Source: Rhynchonema sp. JSB1_4 (Eukaryota; Nematoda; Chromadorea; Monhysterida; Xyalidae). From it: a DNA stretch of 64,000 nucleotides. The position numbers were made by a program, and so were the translations under genes. Each line of letters begins with the position of its first letter. Position 1 is the stretch's first letter. This document shows positions 1 through 12,529 of the stretch, piece by piece. The stretch is taken from assembly GCA_030248065.1 (NCBI GenBank), contig JASAMV010002557.1:62001-126000 (forward strand), given 5' to 3'. The notes under the pieces are model-generated. The model had not been told where the DNA came from. It made no database searches and worked only from the letters and a program-made list of their open reading frames with translations.

Positions 1-321
1 ATATTAAATTAGGCTAAATGAGAGTAATAACTTGTGAGCCATAGATCGTGTAGGTTGTTCGAAGACCTTAACATTATCGTCTATCCCACGGTAGAGGCCA
101 TAGATAATGCTGTTGCCACATCATATTTTGTGTCTCAATGGAAAGCATCGTTTTCACAAATTGCATGTTGCACAAGTGTGGACCTGTACCCATGCGCGCC
201 TACTTCCTAACGTGTGCTTCAAGCAACATCTGCTATACATGAGCTATGGTGTGGTCGGGCCGGGTATCGCGTGACTAACACCAGAACACGAGCGATTTAA
301 ATCTAAGGAATCATTATACAC

Positions 322-3300
322 ATGGCAATGTCTCAATTTTGGCTCACCATTGCGCTCTTGGTTCTGGCCGGCGGTTGCCTCGTCGTTCATGCACTGGATT
401 ACCGAGGTTAGAAACTATAAACACATTAACTCAGAATCATTTAATAAGTCAAATTATTTGCCGGCTTTTTTAATTCAAGACAAAGACGAAATGAACAAAT
501 ATTACAATGAACCAATCGCCGTCCTGCCACATGGCACACCTGAGACAGAAAAATGGGATTATTGTTACTGGGAAACACGGGAGAATAAAACTTACCAGGC
601 AAGGCCGTGCGCCGACAATGCAGTGTTGGTGAGTGTCTTCTGAGTTGATTTCGTTTGGGAGGGATAGGCATGTATGAAAAGGTAGCGATTTTATCGATAC
701 TTAAGTCACCATTCTGCAGGTGACGAAGACGAATCGCCAGCTCTACAAAGTATGCGAATGTAAAAACGGCTATTGGGGAGATGGATACACCGGATGCTGT
801 TAGTTGGTTAAATTTATGAAAACTCCATGTCTTGGCGTGTAGTGGTGCAGTCCAGAACACACGATGGGGTAGCCTGCTTAGTGCAACGCGTGTGTCAGTA
901 GCCACGCTCTTTCGCAGATCGGGACTGTATCCATCATCCTGACGTGGCCCATTTGTCGGAGTGGGACCAATCGGATGCAGTTCGAAAGTGGGACGAACAG
1001 TGTGCTGCGCAACTGTCATTCACGAAGTGCTATTTGTCGGTGAGATGCGAGTTGTTTCTAGTTTTACAGTGTTTGCGAAATATCCTCAATCCTTTGTCAT
1101 GGCTCAATGCTCCTCCCTCAGGAAACAAACGAAATTCAATGCGCTTGTCAGCAAGGTCTAAAGGAAGTTACTGTGAATGGCAAAAAAGGATGTGCAGGTG
1201 AGGCCAATTTGCGCCAAATGTGCTAGGCCATAGGGAACCGTCAAGCTCTGAATGTTGTTTCAGAAATCAATGAGTGCGAGCATTGCATCATCGATTGTCA
1301 CCGACCTTCCCGATGTGTGGACCAAAGCCCAAAGGTTGATATGAACTGGTACACATGCGAATGCGGTCCAGGCTTTGACGGTAACGCAATGAAGGGCGGA
1401 TCTTGCAGCGGTAAGTTTCATTGAATCATGCAAAACTAAAACATGAGTAGGGACTGTTGTCTTTGACCTGTTTTTAGACATCGATGAGTGCAAGCAGAGT
1501 CAACATTACTGTAAGTCGATTCATGCCGATTGCTACAACACGGCACCGTTTTTCGTCTGCTCATGTCGATCTGGATGGAAAGGCCTGAACAACACAGGTT
1601 AGTGACAAAATGAATACATTGGCCCCTCGTTGTCACTTCTATCACAAACGTCGTCACCTTATTTTTTTACAGGGCGGTTCACAAGATCAAACTTCGTTAG
1701 ATACAGGACTATTTCGCCATACAAGATGCACAACGACACAGTCTGCGAACGTTTGTTCAATTCTACTTGTTAATGGGGGAGCGCAATAACCCCTCGCCGT
1801 ACATAAGAGTTTTCCAAGATAACATCCAGATAACATATTTTATAAAAGCACAACGTGACTCAGAATCGTTTTTCGCAAGCTATTGTGACCTGAAGATGAT
1901 CGTGTGATCATGGAAATCCAGCCGGTGCAGTTATTCTATTGCTTGACGATCAGGGTAAGCTCAAATAAATTCAAAAATCAGCCAGTGCACTCAGCACGCA
2001 ACGTGCTCTACCTACAACACAGCGTGTGTGCCATTACGTGTGTGTTTGTGTAACGTGTGTGCGTGTGTCCGGGTGTTTGCATGTCACAGAACAGAACACT
2101 GAGTGCACTGGTTGAATTTTGCCTGATTGTTCATCACAGGCAGCTGCACCAAGCCTGCGTTTCTTCCTAATGGTCCCTTTCCAGGCATCCATTTCAGGCA
2201 CAAAGAAGAAGTCGGCGTGCGGTTTCTTTTGAAGAAATGATTATTGGAGCATTTGCCAACATATAATTAAATACTCTTAAATACGTGGAGGGTTTAATGC
2301 TCTCCCCTTTAACGTCTTTGCCTGACTTCCGGTTACAAGGCGTGAAATTCGGTTAACCGTGAAATTCCAGCTTCTTGCACCCATCATCCACAAGTTGCAA
2401 ATGGCGTCTTGAAGTACATCAATAAAGGGACATCCATCAACCCATCGGACTATGTTGAGCTGTCGGTTGGAGTTTCGGTGGAGGTACGTGTGTTTGTGTT
2501 TTTTATCAGAATATCTTTGCATTACCCAACTTATAAATTTCCAGATTACTTGTCATCCTGGCTACAAGCCCAGACCGAAAGATAAAGCACAATGCATCCA
2601 AGATCCCGTACTCGTAGATAACGGTGGCAAATGGTCGGATATTCTTGGATGCGCCAGAGGTACATGAACGTTTCTAGGTAGGTTGTTGACACCATCTTTC
2701 TACGTAACACGTTTTTTGCAGTGTGTGAACCGTTGAAATGCGATGGTTCATGCAACATGATGTGCAACAACACCAATGGTCAAACGACGTTGCCCATCTT
2801 CACTTACACACGTTGCTCAATATCTTGTGCTCCTGGCTATACCCGTGTCGGGGCGACCGATTATGTTTGCACACCGGATGGAACGTGGAGTCCGTCTGGC
2901 TCACCGAAGTGCGTGAAGAGTAGGTGAATTTCATCGTAATCACTTTTAAATCGAATCAACGTTTGACTAATGATTTCTTCTGATTTCTCAGCATGTCCAC
3001 CAGTGGGAACAAAAGACGCGGTTGCAACTTACAACTTGGCACCAGTCCCAGGTCCACTTTACGTCCACGGCACCGTAGCGACGGTGAATTGTCACCCTGA
3101 TCATATCACAACACCATGTGACGCCAAGACGAACAAGGTGCATACATATCACATCAGCGTTTACTGCTCATCTTCGCGCTTTTGCTTGGGTACCTCGGCT
3201 AATAAAATTTAGCTTACAGTACGCCAAGAGCAGGTTTGAATTTGTCATTTAGGTTACCCTGAAATGTGTCGAAGGCAGTTGGACAAACCTCGAAGGCGGT

Positions 3301-6300
3301 TATGCGCTAGATTTCGTGGCTTGCTGGCCACGTAAGTTGGGGTTCAGATAATTGTATCACAGATACGACTGACTGTACTAAGTTCGTGAGTATTGAAACG
3401 GCTTTCAACTTGCAGCTTGTGCGACGATCGACTTTCCTGGTGCGGTCATTAATATGACTAGCCATCTGTGCGGTGGAATTGCGAAAATCAAATGCAAGCA
3501 GGTCAGCAAAAAGTACTTCTGGTTGCATAGTTTTCAAAATTATACTCTAGTTATCGACATTGCCAGGGCTTTATTATGCACATTGGCGAAACCCCGTACT
3601 CGAAAGATCATGTCACAAAGGAGTGCAACCATCGTGGCTGGGTGGGTTCGATAGCTGAAAAGGATGCACACTGTGTCGCAGGTTGCAATTTGCTCATGTC
3701 TCGCCATTATGTGCCACATTATTACCACCCTTCTTACTTTCTAGCCTGTCCACCTCTAACTGTGCTAAACGGTTACTCGAATGTAACCGAATTTTCCGAA
3801 ATGGGAACGACTGCACAGGTATGGGAACACAACCGAAGTTTTCCTAAGCTGTGCGATGCTCAACCGTCTCACAGGTCTTTTGCGATGCGGGCTATGTACT
3901 GTACGGTGACGAATATGGGCAGTGTGTTGAGGGAGGGTCTTGGCAGTTTACGCAGACACCAACGTGCACTCAAGGTGTAGTAAGTCACATCTGCTGATAT
4001 CCTGCGTGGTTTGATAAGTCATCGTGTGTTTTTGGGTCAGGTTTTAGGCTTTGAGTGGCCCTGCACTCCCAGTACCGATGACTTGGCAAACCACCCGTCT
4101 GCGCAAGCAGATCGTAGTGAACAATGAACGAAGAAGCACATTGATGTTCAATTCACGTTTGTCATCTTGTGCATATATAGCATGTCCGGCGAATCTCGGA
4201 GACGGACTTATTGGTGGCACAGTAGTCTACAGCGCTGTTCTCGATAATGGCCATGTCAGAGTGGGTACCGTTGCAACACTTCAATGTGCATCAGACCGAC
4301 GTCCGGCGGGTGGCTCGACGCAGGTCACCTGTGTCACCTCAACAGCCGGCACCTATTGGTCTGGTTCATTGACGACGTGCGAGCAATGTGCGCTGATCTC
4401 GACTTACCATTAAAGAGTTGACCAAAGAAATGTCAATCTCTGAAATACTCTTCAGTCTGCGATCCGATTGATCCAGACCATTACAAGCACATCACGATCA
4501 TCTATACCGATCCTGTGGACAAAATCAAGGAAGGCACAATAGCTGTGCTGTCGTGTAAATATGACGTTAGCGAAGAACCGTTATAAATTTTAGCACTCTT
4601 TAAAAATCCGACAACTACCATTTACTTGCAGAAATCACGCTGTGCTCCTCACGCAACGGCCAAATGCACAAATGGAGCTTGGGCGCACTGGCACAACTTA
4701 GACAACCTTATCTGTCCAGGGGGTCAGCCATGCGTAATTTCTTGATTGTGCTTAGCTGCATTTAAAATCATGCTTCTCCAACTGTTAGGTTGTGAACGAT
4801 TTGACGTTGAAAACGGCCATGTCATTTTGATTGATCCAAATGGGCAGCCAGTGACCGCGACTGGCGAACTTGTATTAGGAGGAGGGTATGCAATGGTAAG
4901 AATATTAGTGGCTTGAGGGAAAAATTGTGCAGCAGGTAAGTTTTCAAGTGGGTCTTCCTCAGCGCCTGAACTTGAATTTTTAGTGTCCTCATTAATGCTA
5001 ACCTTCAGATCACGTGCTACAAGGGATATGTACAGACCGGTTGTGAACACGTGCAAAGGATAAAGTGCCTTGGAGACGAAACTCAACCGTGGGAGAGGAA
5101 GCCAAACGAATGTGTGCCATGTAAGTCACCTTGTTCATGCCCATGTACACATCACACAACAGTGAATGCAATATGTCTTCTCGTATAACCCTTTATTTTC
5201 TTCAGCTTGCGCACCAATTATCCCAAATCGTCACAGTCAAGTCATTTACTCGTACAGCGACAGGAACGGAAGGTACAAGATCGGCACAAGGGCCACGATT
5301 TCATGCAACGAGGGGTACGAAAGTGCCGGTGACGATGGATGTACAGTAACCATTGAATGCATCGGTGTGGATAAATGGAGTGGCAAATTCCCAACGTGCA
5401 AAAGAAGTTAGCTAAATTGTTCAAATCCATCAAAACTGAAATGTATACTTTGTTGGTTTTGATTCGTTCAGCTTGCCTTGCCAAGAAAATAGAATGCGGC
5501 AACAGTCGTGTACTGTTTGACAAAGTGACTGGCAAAGTGGTAGACAGCAACAGCACTGAAATCAAATGTGATGAACATGGATATCATGTCAGAAATGAAA
5601 ATGAGTTCGAGTGCAGAGGAGGTCTGTCAAAGTTTGCCATTTGTAAAGCGTTTTGAAGACCCAAAGTCATCTAAGTTCTTTTAGTTTGTCCCATGCCACC
5701 GATGGTCGCAAATGCCAAGGTGGTGACCGTGCTTCTTGATCGTCATTTCCTATCTGGCCGATGTGTGGAATACAAGTGTGATCATGGGTATTCAATGAAA
5801 GGCGGCAACTGCGATGCAAAACTGTGCTGTGTGGGACCGTACAAACTTTATCCGCAGAAGCTGCCCGTTTGTGTTGAAGGTTGCTTGCATTATATAGCGT
5901 CGACAGCAAATTGAAAGCGCTGTATAGTTGGAACAAAATGAGACGTATCAAGAAGCTAACTACAGTGCTGAAACACTTGCCAACTTGTTGCAGCTTGCAA
6001 GCCATTTGATGTACTGAATGGCCACTTGCGAATCCACGGGGAAAATGGAGTGGTTCATTTGGGACAATCGGTTAAGGTGAAGAAAACGGCCCCAAACCTT
6101 GTGATGTTCTTTGACTTTATCTTAGCCATTTCTCAAGCTCCGACATGTCTTCAAAATGCTTCGTCAACAACACCACTGCCTACAATATTCAGGTGGTGTG
6201 CAATGAGGGCTACCGAATGTACCACCAACACCCGAACGACCGAATCATGTGTGTGGGACCAAACCGTTGGAGCAAAGGTGTCGATCATGTGAACAAGATG

Positions 6301-7306
6301 TGTCAAGCAAGTACGATATTGTGCTACCCTGTTTCTTTGTTTAAAAGTTTGAAAGGCCACATTTCAGTCTGCTTTCTAACGCAACTCTCACATGCGCATA
6401 TCAGCCTGACTCAGTGTTTCAAGAACAACGTGGTCTTCAATGGCACAGTAGTTAGAATCGAATGTCCACCCGGCTTCACATCAAGTTACGGAGGTGAAAT
6501 GACCTGTGTTGGCGTCAATACATGGAATCATCGTGTGCGATGCTTACGTGAGTTGCATTATTTGAATTAGGCTAAAATATAATTATGTTGAACTTCACTA
6601 TTGCAGGTAAATGGCCACACATACTGCCAAATCAATGTTTTGCGCGTACCGAAGACAAGATGACTTGGCAAAACGCGGACAACGCGTGCCATGGTATCGA
6701 CGGCGCATCGCTAGTGCGGTTCAGCAATGACCGTGCTTTCTTCAGGGCAATCGGTTACGTTTATTATTATTTTTGGTCTGTTAAAAATTTGGAACTGCTT
6801 GTGTCGTATCATGCTCATAAACCAGCAACTCATGTTAAATCTTCAGGAACTCTTCGTGCGCTTATTTCATGGGATAAGTCGTTCTGGACAGACATGCACC
6901 ACGAAGATGACGGTTGGAAATGGCACTATAACGGCATGTCGGTGCACGGCACGGCCTATTATCCAAGTTGGTGTCATTTACAATAAAAGTTGGATACCAG
7001 TGCCGTAATCTTGTGTTCTTAACTCTTTTTTGTTTCAGGAGACAACACGACAAGTGCCAGTCGACAATGTGGTGTACTGAGCATGATGAACGCTGCTGTG
7101 TTTGCCGCCAACTGCAACCACTTGGCTGAAGGTTGATGTTCATCTCGCTGTTTTTTTAATCTCAAGATGGGCCAGCGAAGCCAAAACGCCAATTATTTAA
7201 AATAAGCGAACAACCTTATTTTCCAGGTCTTTGCATGTGGCCTTGTGACAACGCGGCGTTCTTCCCGGACCTTTGTGTAAGAAAAAATGGAACTTCAATT
7301 GGCTGA
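322..7306 (+). CDS. Secreted EGF / sushi (CCP) / C-type lectin mosaic protein
   Basis: A multi-exon gene for a secreted, disulfide-rich adhesion or recognition protein. Exon 1 (322-406) encodes a clear signal peptide (MAMSQFWLTIALLVLAGG). Next come 480-628, 720-798 and 918-1039, and EGF-type exons 1122-1197, 1264-1410 and 1478-1597; the last two begin with the calcium-binding EGF motifs INEC and DIDEC. Exon 1673-1768 reaches a stop at 1771-1773 if read through, but a phase-1 donor at 1769 joins the first sushi exon at 2140. Sushi exons then run 2371-2483, 2545-2659, 2722-2919, 2992-3137, 3253-3331, 3416-3501, 3567-3681, 3745-3818, 3875-3974, 4181-4387, 4456-4565, 4632-4722, 4789-4895, 5009-5120, 5206-5407, 5472-5621, 5685-5879, 5994-6076, about 6150-6310 and 6405-6547, about 14 modules in all. 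Exons 6607-6753, 6847-6966, 7039-7131 and 7227-7306 form a C-type lectin-like domain (TWQNADNAC, FWTDMH, CGVLS). The first sushi module (2140-2235) and the 6.1-kb junction do not resolve cleanly. Two genes split near 1.8 kb remain possible, but only exon 1 offers a signal peptide. Confidence 0.72.
1972..2121. repeat. 150-bp inverted-repeat insertion (MITE-like)
   Basis: The 23-nt ends, CAAAAATCAGCCAGTGCAC... at 1972-1994 and its near-complement at 2099-2121, form a terminal inverted repeat with about three mismatches around a TG-rich centre. It lies in the intron between the EGF and sushi parts of the first gene and explains why that intron (about 370 nt) is several times longer than its neighbours. 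No target duplication could be assigned. Confidence 0.6.
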
Positions 7307-7739
7307 CGCAGGGATAAAAATAGATTTACGTGAATGCTCCGTTCAGCTCTGAATTCACTGTCTGTTTGCTTGTGCGGCTGGTTATTGATGGTGAAAAATA
7401 TATCCGGTGTTTTAAAAAACACTTGCAGCGTTGTTTTCTTGAGCCATGTCTGATAACAAGTGCACTTTTGGGAACCCTCAGCCAACGCTCAATTAATCAA
7501 TAGCAGACAAACACCCGTTCCGCTTGCATAGCACCCATGTGTCAGAAGTTTTTTGTGAAATATGATCTGGTTTTTGACTTTATGATTGTTTGTGCATTGC
7601 ATAATGGCTGCTCCCACCGCTCCTCCGTTGGGATTTGGTCCACTTGTAACACAAAGCACTCTTGCTTGTTCGCACCCTTGAACATTTGAAATAGTGGCCA
7701 TTTCTTGACTTGAACAAGTATACAACAGCATTCACCAAA

Positions 7740-8921
7740 ATGGTAAGCCATTCTGCTCACATATTTATCACAATTAACTGATTATTGAAGATCCCTGTCG
7801 CACTGAACGTTATTGTTCTCAGGATGAAGGTGAAACCCCAACCGAAATAAATATGAGTGATGAAGAAATTAACGGTACGCAACGTGTAACAATAGGCTCA
7901 CGTGCATTGTTGCAGTGCAGGTAACTATGTAAATACATTAATTCAGAAAACCATATTTAGAGCTGCGTGATGCATTCAAGTTGTTCGACAAGGACAACAG
8001 TGGTGAGATATCGACGAAAGAGCTGGGCACGGTGATGCGATCGCTCGGACAGAATCCGACCGAGAAGGAGATACACGCCGTCGTCAATCAAGTGGATGCG
8101 GACGGTTGGCATTTCGTCTTGATGTTTCCTCCACTTCATTCAATATTACGAATTTAAACTGACAGGTTAAACTATCCTGTGTTTAAGGCAGCGGAACGAT
8201 CGATTTTCAAGAGTTCGTCTTGTTCATGGCAATTCGTATGAAGAACTTTGATCCCGAAGAAGAGATACGAGAGGTAAAGAAGTCCTTCGCATAAAGCCTA
8301 ATTGAAGGAACCAGTGCCAGGCACAAGTTTTTGATTTAACTTCCTGCCGAAATTCTGCATTTACAAGGGCGTTTTTAATTGAAATCGCTCTGCATCCAGG
8401 CTTTTCGCGCGTTCGACATTGAACACAATGGTCACGTGTCGGTGAACGAACTGCGTTTTGTGCTCGATCAATTGGGTGAACTGAAGCTGACAAAGAGGGA
8501 AATCAATGACCTGTTGACTGAGATTGACACCAATCGAAATGGTCAGATTGAGTATGAAGGTATGTGCATGGCAACAGATTTGTGTAATGTTTGCTGACCA
8601 ACTGTCTGCAAATCATGCTTGTATGCATGTCAAAAGTTGCAATTTCATGATTGGCTTGAACCAGATCATTATGAGTTTGAATCTAGTTCACGGATCCTAC
8701 TACACTGCAAAATAGTTGCAATTGACATTATTCATCTCAAGCAACTTGAGCGAAAAAAACTGACGTGTCACGTGTTCATTTTTACGTCAATCATCTTGAC
8801 GATCGTACAATATGAGTACTACTACATGCGCATGCATTTCACATATTGCCGCCCCCATTGTTGTACGAACAAAAACAAATCACGTTTTTTCTCTTCAGAG
8901 TTTCGAGCAATGATGATGTGA
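7740..8921 (+). CDS. Calmodulin-like EF-hand protein
   Basis: A 155-residue calcium sensor of the calmodulin/troponin C superfamily in six exons: 7740-7742 (ATG alone), 7823-7874, 7961-8104, 8188-8273, 8400-8559 and 8899-8921. After a short acidic N-terminus it has four EF-hands in two pairs. The first lobe is strongly calmodulin-like (loops [12 protein letters not shown] and [12 protein letters not shown], with [15 protein letters not shown] between). The third loop, [12 protein letters not shown], keeps acidic or polar residues at 1, 3, 5, 9 and 12 but has His at 4 and 7; the fourth is [12 protein letters not shown]. It ends FRAMMM. The size is close to calmodulin (149 aa), but the second lobe is too divergent for true calmodulin, so this is a paralogue. 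Which target it binds cannot be read from the sequence. An initiation exon holding only ATG is a known feature of calmodulin genes. Confidence 0.93.
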
Positions 8922-10970
8922 GTCATGAGCTCCTTAATGTCACACCAATCATGTGGCGAAACGAGCGTGGTGTTGTTTGGGCCGCACGTGCGTTAAATAT
9001 AAAGATAATACGATGACTACGGTGCTGGTATACACTTCCGTGTTCGAACGTGTGATGTGGATGTGTGATCTTATAAAACAAGCCGTTTCACATGCGATAA
9101 AATTCATTACTTGTGGTAAACGTGTTTGCGATTTGTGCGAGCTGCGTTATCTTGTTTGTTGTGGACGTGCAATGAGAAATTGATTTCCTTTGACACACTT
9201 GTTCCTCAACCCATGCTCTTTACGAAGCACTTCCTCTTGAAACTAAAGGTGCCGTGGTAGTTCCATCAGGCGGCCTATCCCTGTTACTTACACCACCCCT
9301 TTGGGTTGAGCGACTACCAACTGAGCTCACAAGTGACTCAGTGACAGCGTCACTTCCAGTGTACTCGGTAAGTTCGGATACTATCATGCGATCTGTAACT
9401 GTAATCTCACGCAATCTGTTGGTTGATACGAAAATAGCATACCCACATTGGTTGAACTCAATTAGAATGCTTGTGTCTGTCGTTGTGTACATACACGTCA
9501 TACATACTGTACATAATTTGGAGAAAATGCCGTTCAGCCGCTTTAACCAGGATATTAGATCCTGAAATCCAGTCACGTGCGCGGAAAAGTCTAGGCTATA
9601 TTACGCAGGCAAACGCCAGTTTCTGCTCCATACAAGTACAGTACCGACCGGGTGCAATTCTAGGCTGAAAGTTGAAGTCGACTGCACGCGCGTGCGAAAC
9701 AGTACAAAATATAGACAAAAGTCCAAGTAATTTCGCGTTCACGCGACTTCGACTTTCAGCCTAGTATTGCACCCGAAGCTGTATGTACTACATACATACG
9801 TAGCACGTGACACAGATCAGCGTGACCACGGGCTATCAGTGATTTCGTTTGTACCTTGAGAGTTCTTCTCTTCATAACAAACAACAATTTCAATTTGTTG
9901 GCATTGCATATTCTTGTGGAATTTGCCAACAACAGAAAGGCTGCTTACAGAAAACAGAGCTGACACCGATAAATGACTTTTCCGCACTGATTCCCCATGA
10001 CACATGCATTTCCTCGCTTTCGTGGGAAGTGTTTTAGCCCTCATCTGCCAAGTTTACCGACACTGCAGTAGTTGCCCTATCGCTGAGGATAATACAGTTT
10101 TATGCGCGAGCCAGTCACTAACTGTGAAACATCAAGTTTGGTTGGCTGTCGCTGCGTCGTGTGCTGGCCATCCACCGACCGTGCTTCACCGGGAGATATG
10201 AGAGAATGACTGCCTCGTGCATCGAAATGCATGGGCTACTCTTGACTGCGCGACAGCATTACTTATGCTTACTGTATATCGAGACTTATACGCAGGTCAC
10301 ATACATTGTGTATGTACCAGACAAAGTAGTTACGAAGCCTTCGTAAGCTCAGGAAATGGTTCAAGGCCATGCTAAGTGGTCGTACGTCACCCGCAACCAC
10401 GCATTAATGATATCCGGGACTGAATTATCACACTGATGCCTGGTGTGGCGAAAAAGTTCATTTCGTATTCAAATCACAATTTGTTATTTTCAAAATCGTT
10501 TGGTTGTTCATAAATGCTAAATTATGTTGGAGCAGATCCATGTACGTCAATAATCTGACCTCAAAAGTCTAGTGCGTTCGCCAACGACTTCTTGTCGAGC
10601 TCGCTCATGTACGAAGGTTTATTCATTAAGGCCAGTGTTTATGCCGATTACTCAGCTATGCGAGCAGAAATTAATCTGGATGATGCTTTTTTAGTCCCAT
10701 GCATCGTGCTTATCTCTGCATCCCGAAAGATTGCCAACTTCTACTCACTTCATTAATTTTAACTTAACCGTCGCCGCCATTATTAGGCTCACGTCCTACT
10801 GGATGCGTTTTTTACTACATATAACAACGCGATATTGGCTTCAGAGTATTCTTGGACTTTGACCGTTGGATATTGACTTTGACATCATCATTACCACACG
10901 CAGCAAGGGTCATCCAGAGCCACCACAATTGTCGAAAGAGTCAAGCGAGTGTCGAAAAAGTCAAGTGAGA
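8922..10970. other. Intergenic, no gene seen
   Basis: No convincing exon pair, RNA gene or conserved protein segment was seen between the calmodulin-like gene and the weak gene model at 11 kb. The stretch holds the 3' untranslated region of the calmodulin-like gene (no canonical AATAAA seen nearby) and one inverted-repeat element at 9639-9781. Short open frames here look random. Confidence 0.5.
9639..9781. mobile_element. Tc1/mariner-like MITE, 143 bp, TA target duplication
   Basis: The ends CAGTACCGACCGGGTGCAAT and the inverted CAGCTTCGGGTGCAAT form terminal repeats continuing through TCTAGGCTGAAAGT..AAGTCG with few mismatches, giving about 40-bp arms. TA dinucleotides flank both ends (9637-9638, 9782-9783). 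The centre contains the perfect 12-mer palindrome GCACGCGCGTGC. There is no coding capacity. The outer bases resemble the element at 14844-15398. Confidence 0.75.
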
Positions 10971-11494
10971 TGCAGACGCAACAATCAAGAAAGGCCACCA
11001 GTACAAAGCCAGAACATCCGGTGCAAAGTTCGTTTTCTGCGCTAATAACTGCCCACTTTTTACTTTGACGATTAGATTTTTAGCCAGAAGCACAAGTGCA
11101 TCGAGATTGTCGATGTACTCAAATCGTGCTGGCGCTGGAGGCTATTTGTCGTCACCAAATGTGCTGCAGCATCGAAAATCGTTCAATTCGACCCTGGTAA
11201 GCCAGTGATTACCTATAGTTTCAAGGACATTGTCATTCAACCTGCTTTCCATCTTCAGAACTTCTCACCTCGACGACCGAATCCCGAGATGCGAGCACCA
11301 TTCTCGTTCTACCCCAATTCGCAGCCTATCTACATTGATTCAAGTCCGGTTTTAGTTCTTTTTTTTAAATTTTAACCAGGGAAAAGTTCATTGCCACTCA
11401 TAAGCGTCGAAATTTGATATTTCAGAATTCCGCGAAAGTTACAAGTTCGAACGGAACAAATACACCTGATATTGGTCGCACAATGACTTTATAA
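10971..11494 (+). CDS. Weak multi-exon gene model, function unknown
   Basis: Three or four short open segments are bounded by plausible splice sites. An ATG at 10971 opens MQTQQSRKATSTKPEHP followed by GTGCAA. A second segment, about 11087-11191, ends at GTAAGC. A third, 11260-11343, reads NFSPRRPNPEMRAPFSF and joins the second in phase 0. A last segment beginning 11426 gives a reading that ends DIGRTMTL and stops at 11494. The second segment is open in all three frames, so the reading frame is ambiguous. A start at the internal ATG near 11115 would give a Ser/Arg/Pro-rich peptide of about 80 residues. No family was recognised. It could equally be chance open sequence. Confidence 0.27.
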
Positions 11495-11499
11495 GAATT
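11471..11499 (+). repeat. Short repeat shared with 27822-27850
   Basis: TATTGGTCGCACAATGAC followed two bases later by TATAAGAAT occurs here and again inside the ankyrin-like gene, differing at two positions over about 29 bases. Both copies are followed within about 30 nt by long homopurine or homopyrimidine tracts (G-rich here, C-rich there) and by an ACGCGCAGGG string. They probably mark one end of a dispersed element. Confidence 0.5.
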
Positions 11500-12217
11500 G
11501 GTCAAATTTTTTTCCTGACGCGCAGGGGGGGCGAGGGGGGGGGGAAGTGGGTGGGGGGCACACAAAAAACAAAAAAAGAATTTCGCGCGGGGGTTTTTTT
11601 GAAATGAGCAAAAAAAAGGAAAAATACATACTTGTAGCGGAAAATTGCGATACTGTCATCGTGTCATTTGTTTTGTCATTGGGTGGAATTTTGGAAACGG
11701 TGTAAAGGTCAGTTGGGCGTAAAATCGGTGTAAAGTTCGGTCGAAAGCTCGGTCGGCGTAGCTCGGCGTAAACGTGAAACATTGCCTGTTATTAACGTGG
11801 AATGTTTCAAGTTTACACCGAGGTCTATCACACTGAGCTGTCGACCGACCTTTACACCCAACTGACCTTTACACCGTTTCGAAAATATCACCCAGTGTCC
11901 TGTTCAACATAATTCGCTTCTGTGACGGAAAACTTGATGTTGTTGAATGCATTATAACTCCGTTTACATGTATCTGTTTGACCGTGGCTTTTGTAATAAA
12001 CGGTTGGATGTCCGTAACTGCAGTGGCTTTCGGATTGATCAAATAATGCAGTAACTTTGTCCAAAAAAATACTGACGATCACAGCACATTATGGGAATCA
12101 GAAGAACATCATTGACAGTAAAAAAGCAAACCAAATTTGACGCCCAAACAAGATAATGATGCAAAGGTGAAAGAACAAGTGTCCAGAATCACGAAACATC
12201 ACCGAACTGTCCTTTGT

Positions 12218-12493
12218 TCAGTGCATGTACTGTAAAAGCAAATAAATGGTGACAGTCAAGACGGGCACCCCGCCCAAGACCAGGAGTCCGATGAACGTGT
12301 AGTAATATCGATCCCAACAATCGTACGAGTCGGCATTCTCCATCAGCTGGTCGTATTTTCGCAGGATATTCTTGTCATTTTCTCTTCCATTATATTCAAG
12401 GTCCTTGTGTGGAACGAGCGACACTGCATCATACACTTCGACCATCACCGAGTCGACAGGTGTGTGATGGTTGGATACCGACATGACTGACAT
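12218..12493 (-). CDS. Small membrane protein with C-terminal transmembrane segment
   Basis: The last coding exon of a reverse gene, or a complete 91-residue protein if the ATG at 12493-12491 is the start. The protein is hydrophilic for about 60 residues (MSVMSVSNHHTPVDSV..., acidic and polar, with DKNILRKYDQLMENADSYDC), followed by one hydrophobic segment (FIGLLVLGGVPVLTVTIYLLL) and a very short tail, QYMH. This topology suits a tail-anchored or single-pass protein. A 3' splice acceptor (TTGTCTGCAG) lies at about 12515-12506, just upstream of the ATG, so a 5' exon exists, coding or not. A possible upstream exon near 15920-15990 (reverse) is hydrophobic but unproven. The family was not recognised. 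Confidence 0.6.
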   Translation of the reverse strand: MSVMSVSNHHTPVDSVMVEVYDAVSLVPHKDLEYNGRENDKNILRKYDQLMENADSYDCWDRYYYTFIGLLVLGGVPVLTVTIYLLLQYMH

Positions 12494-12529
12494 TCTGTGG
12501 TGGTTGCCGGCTGCAGACAACAAGTTTGG

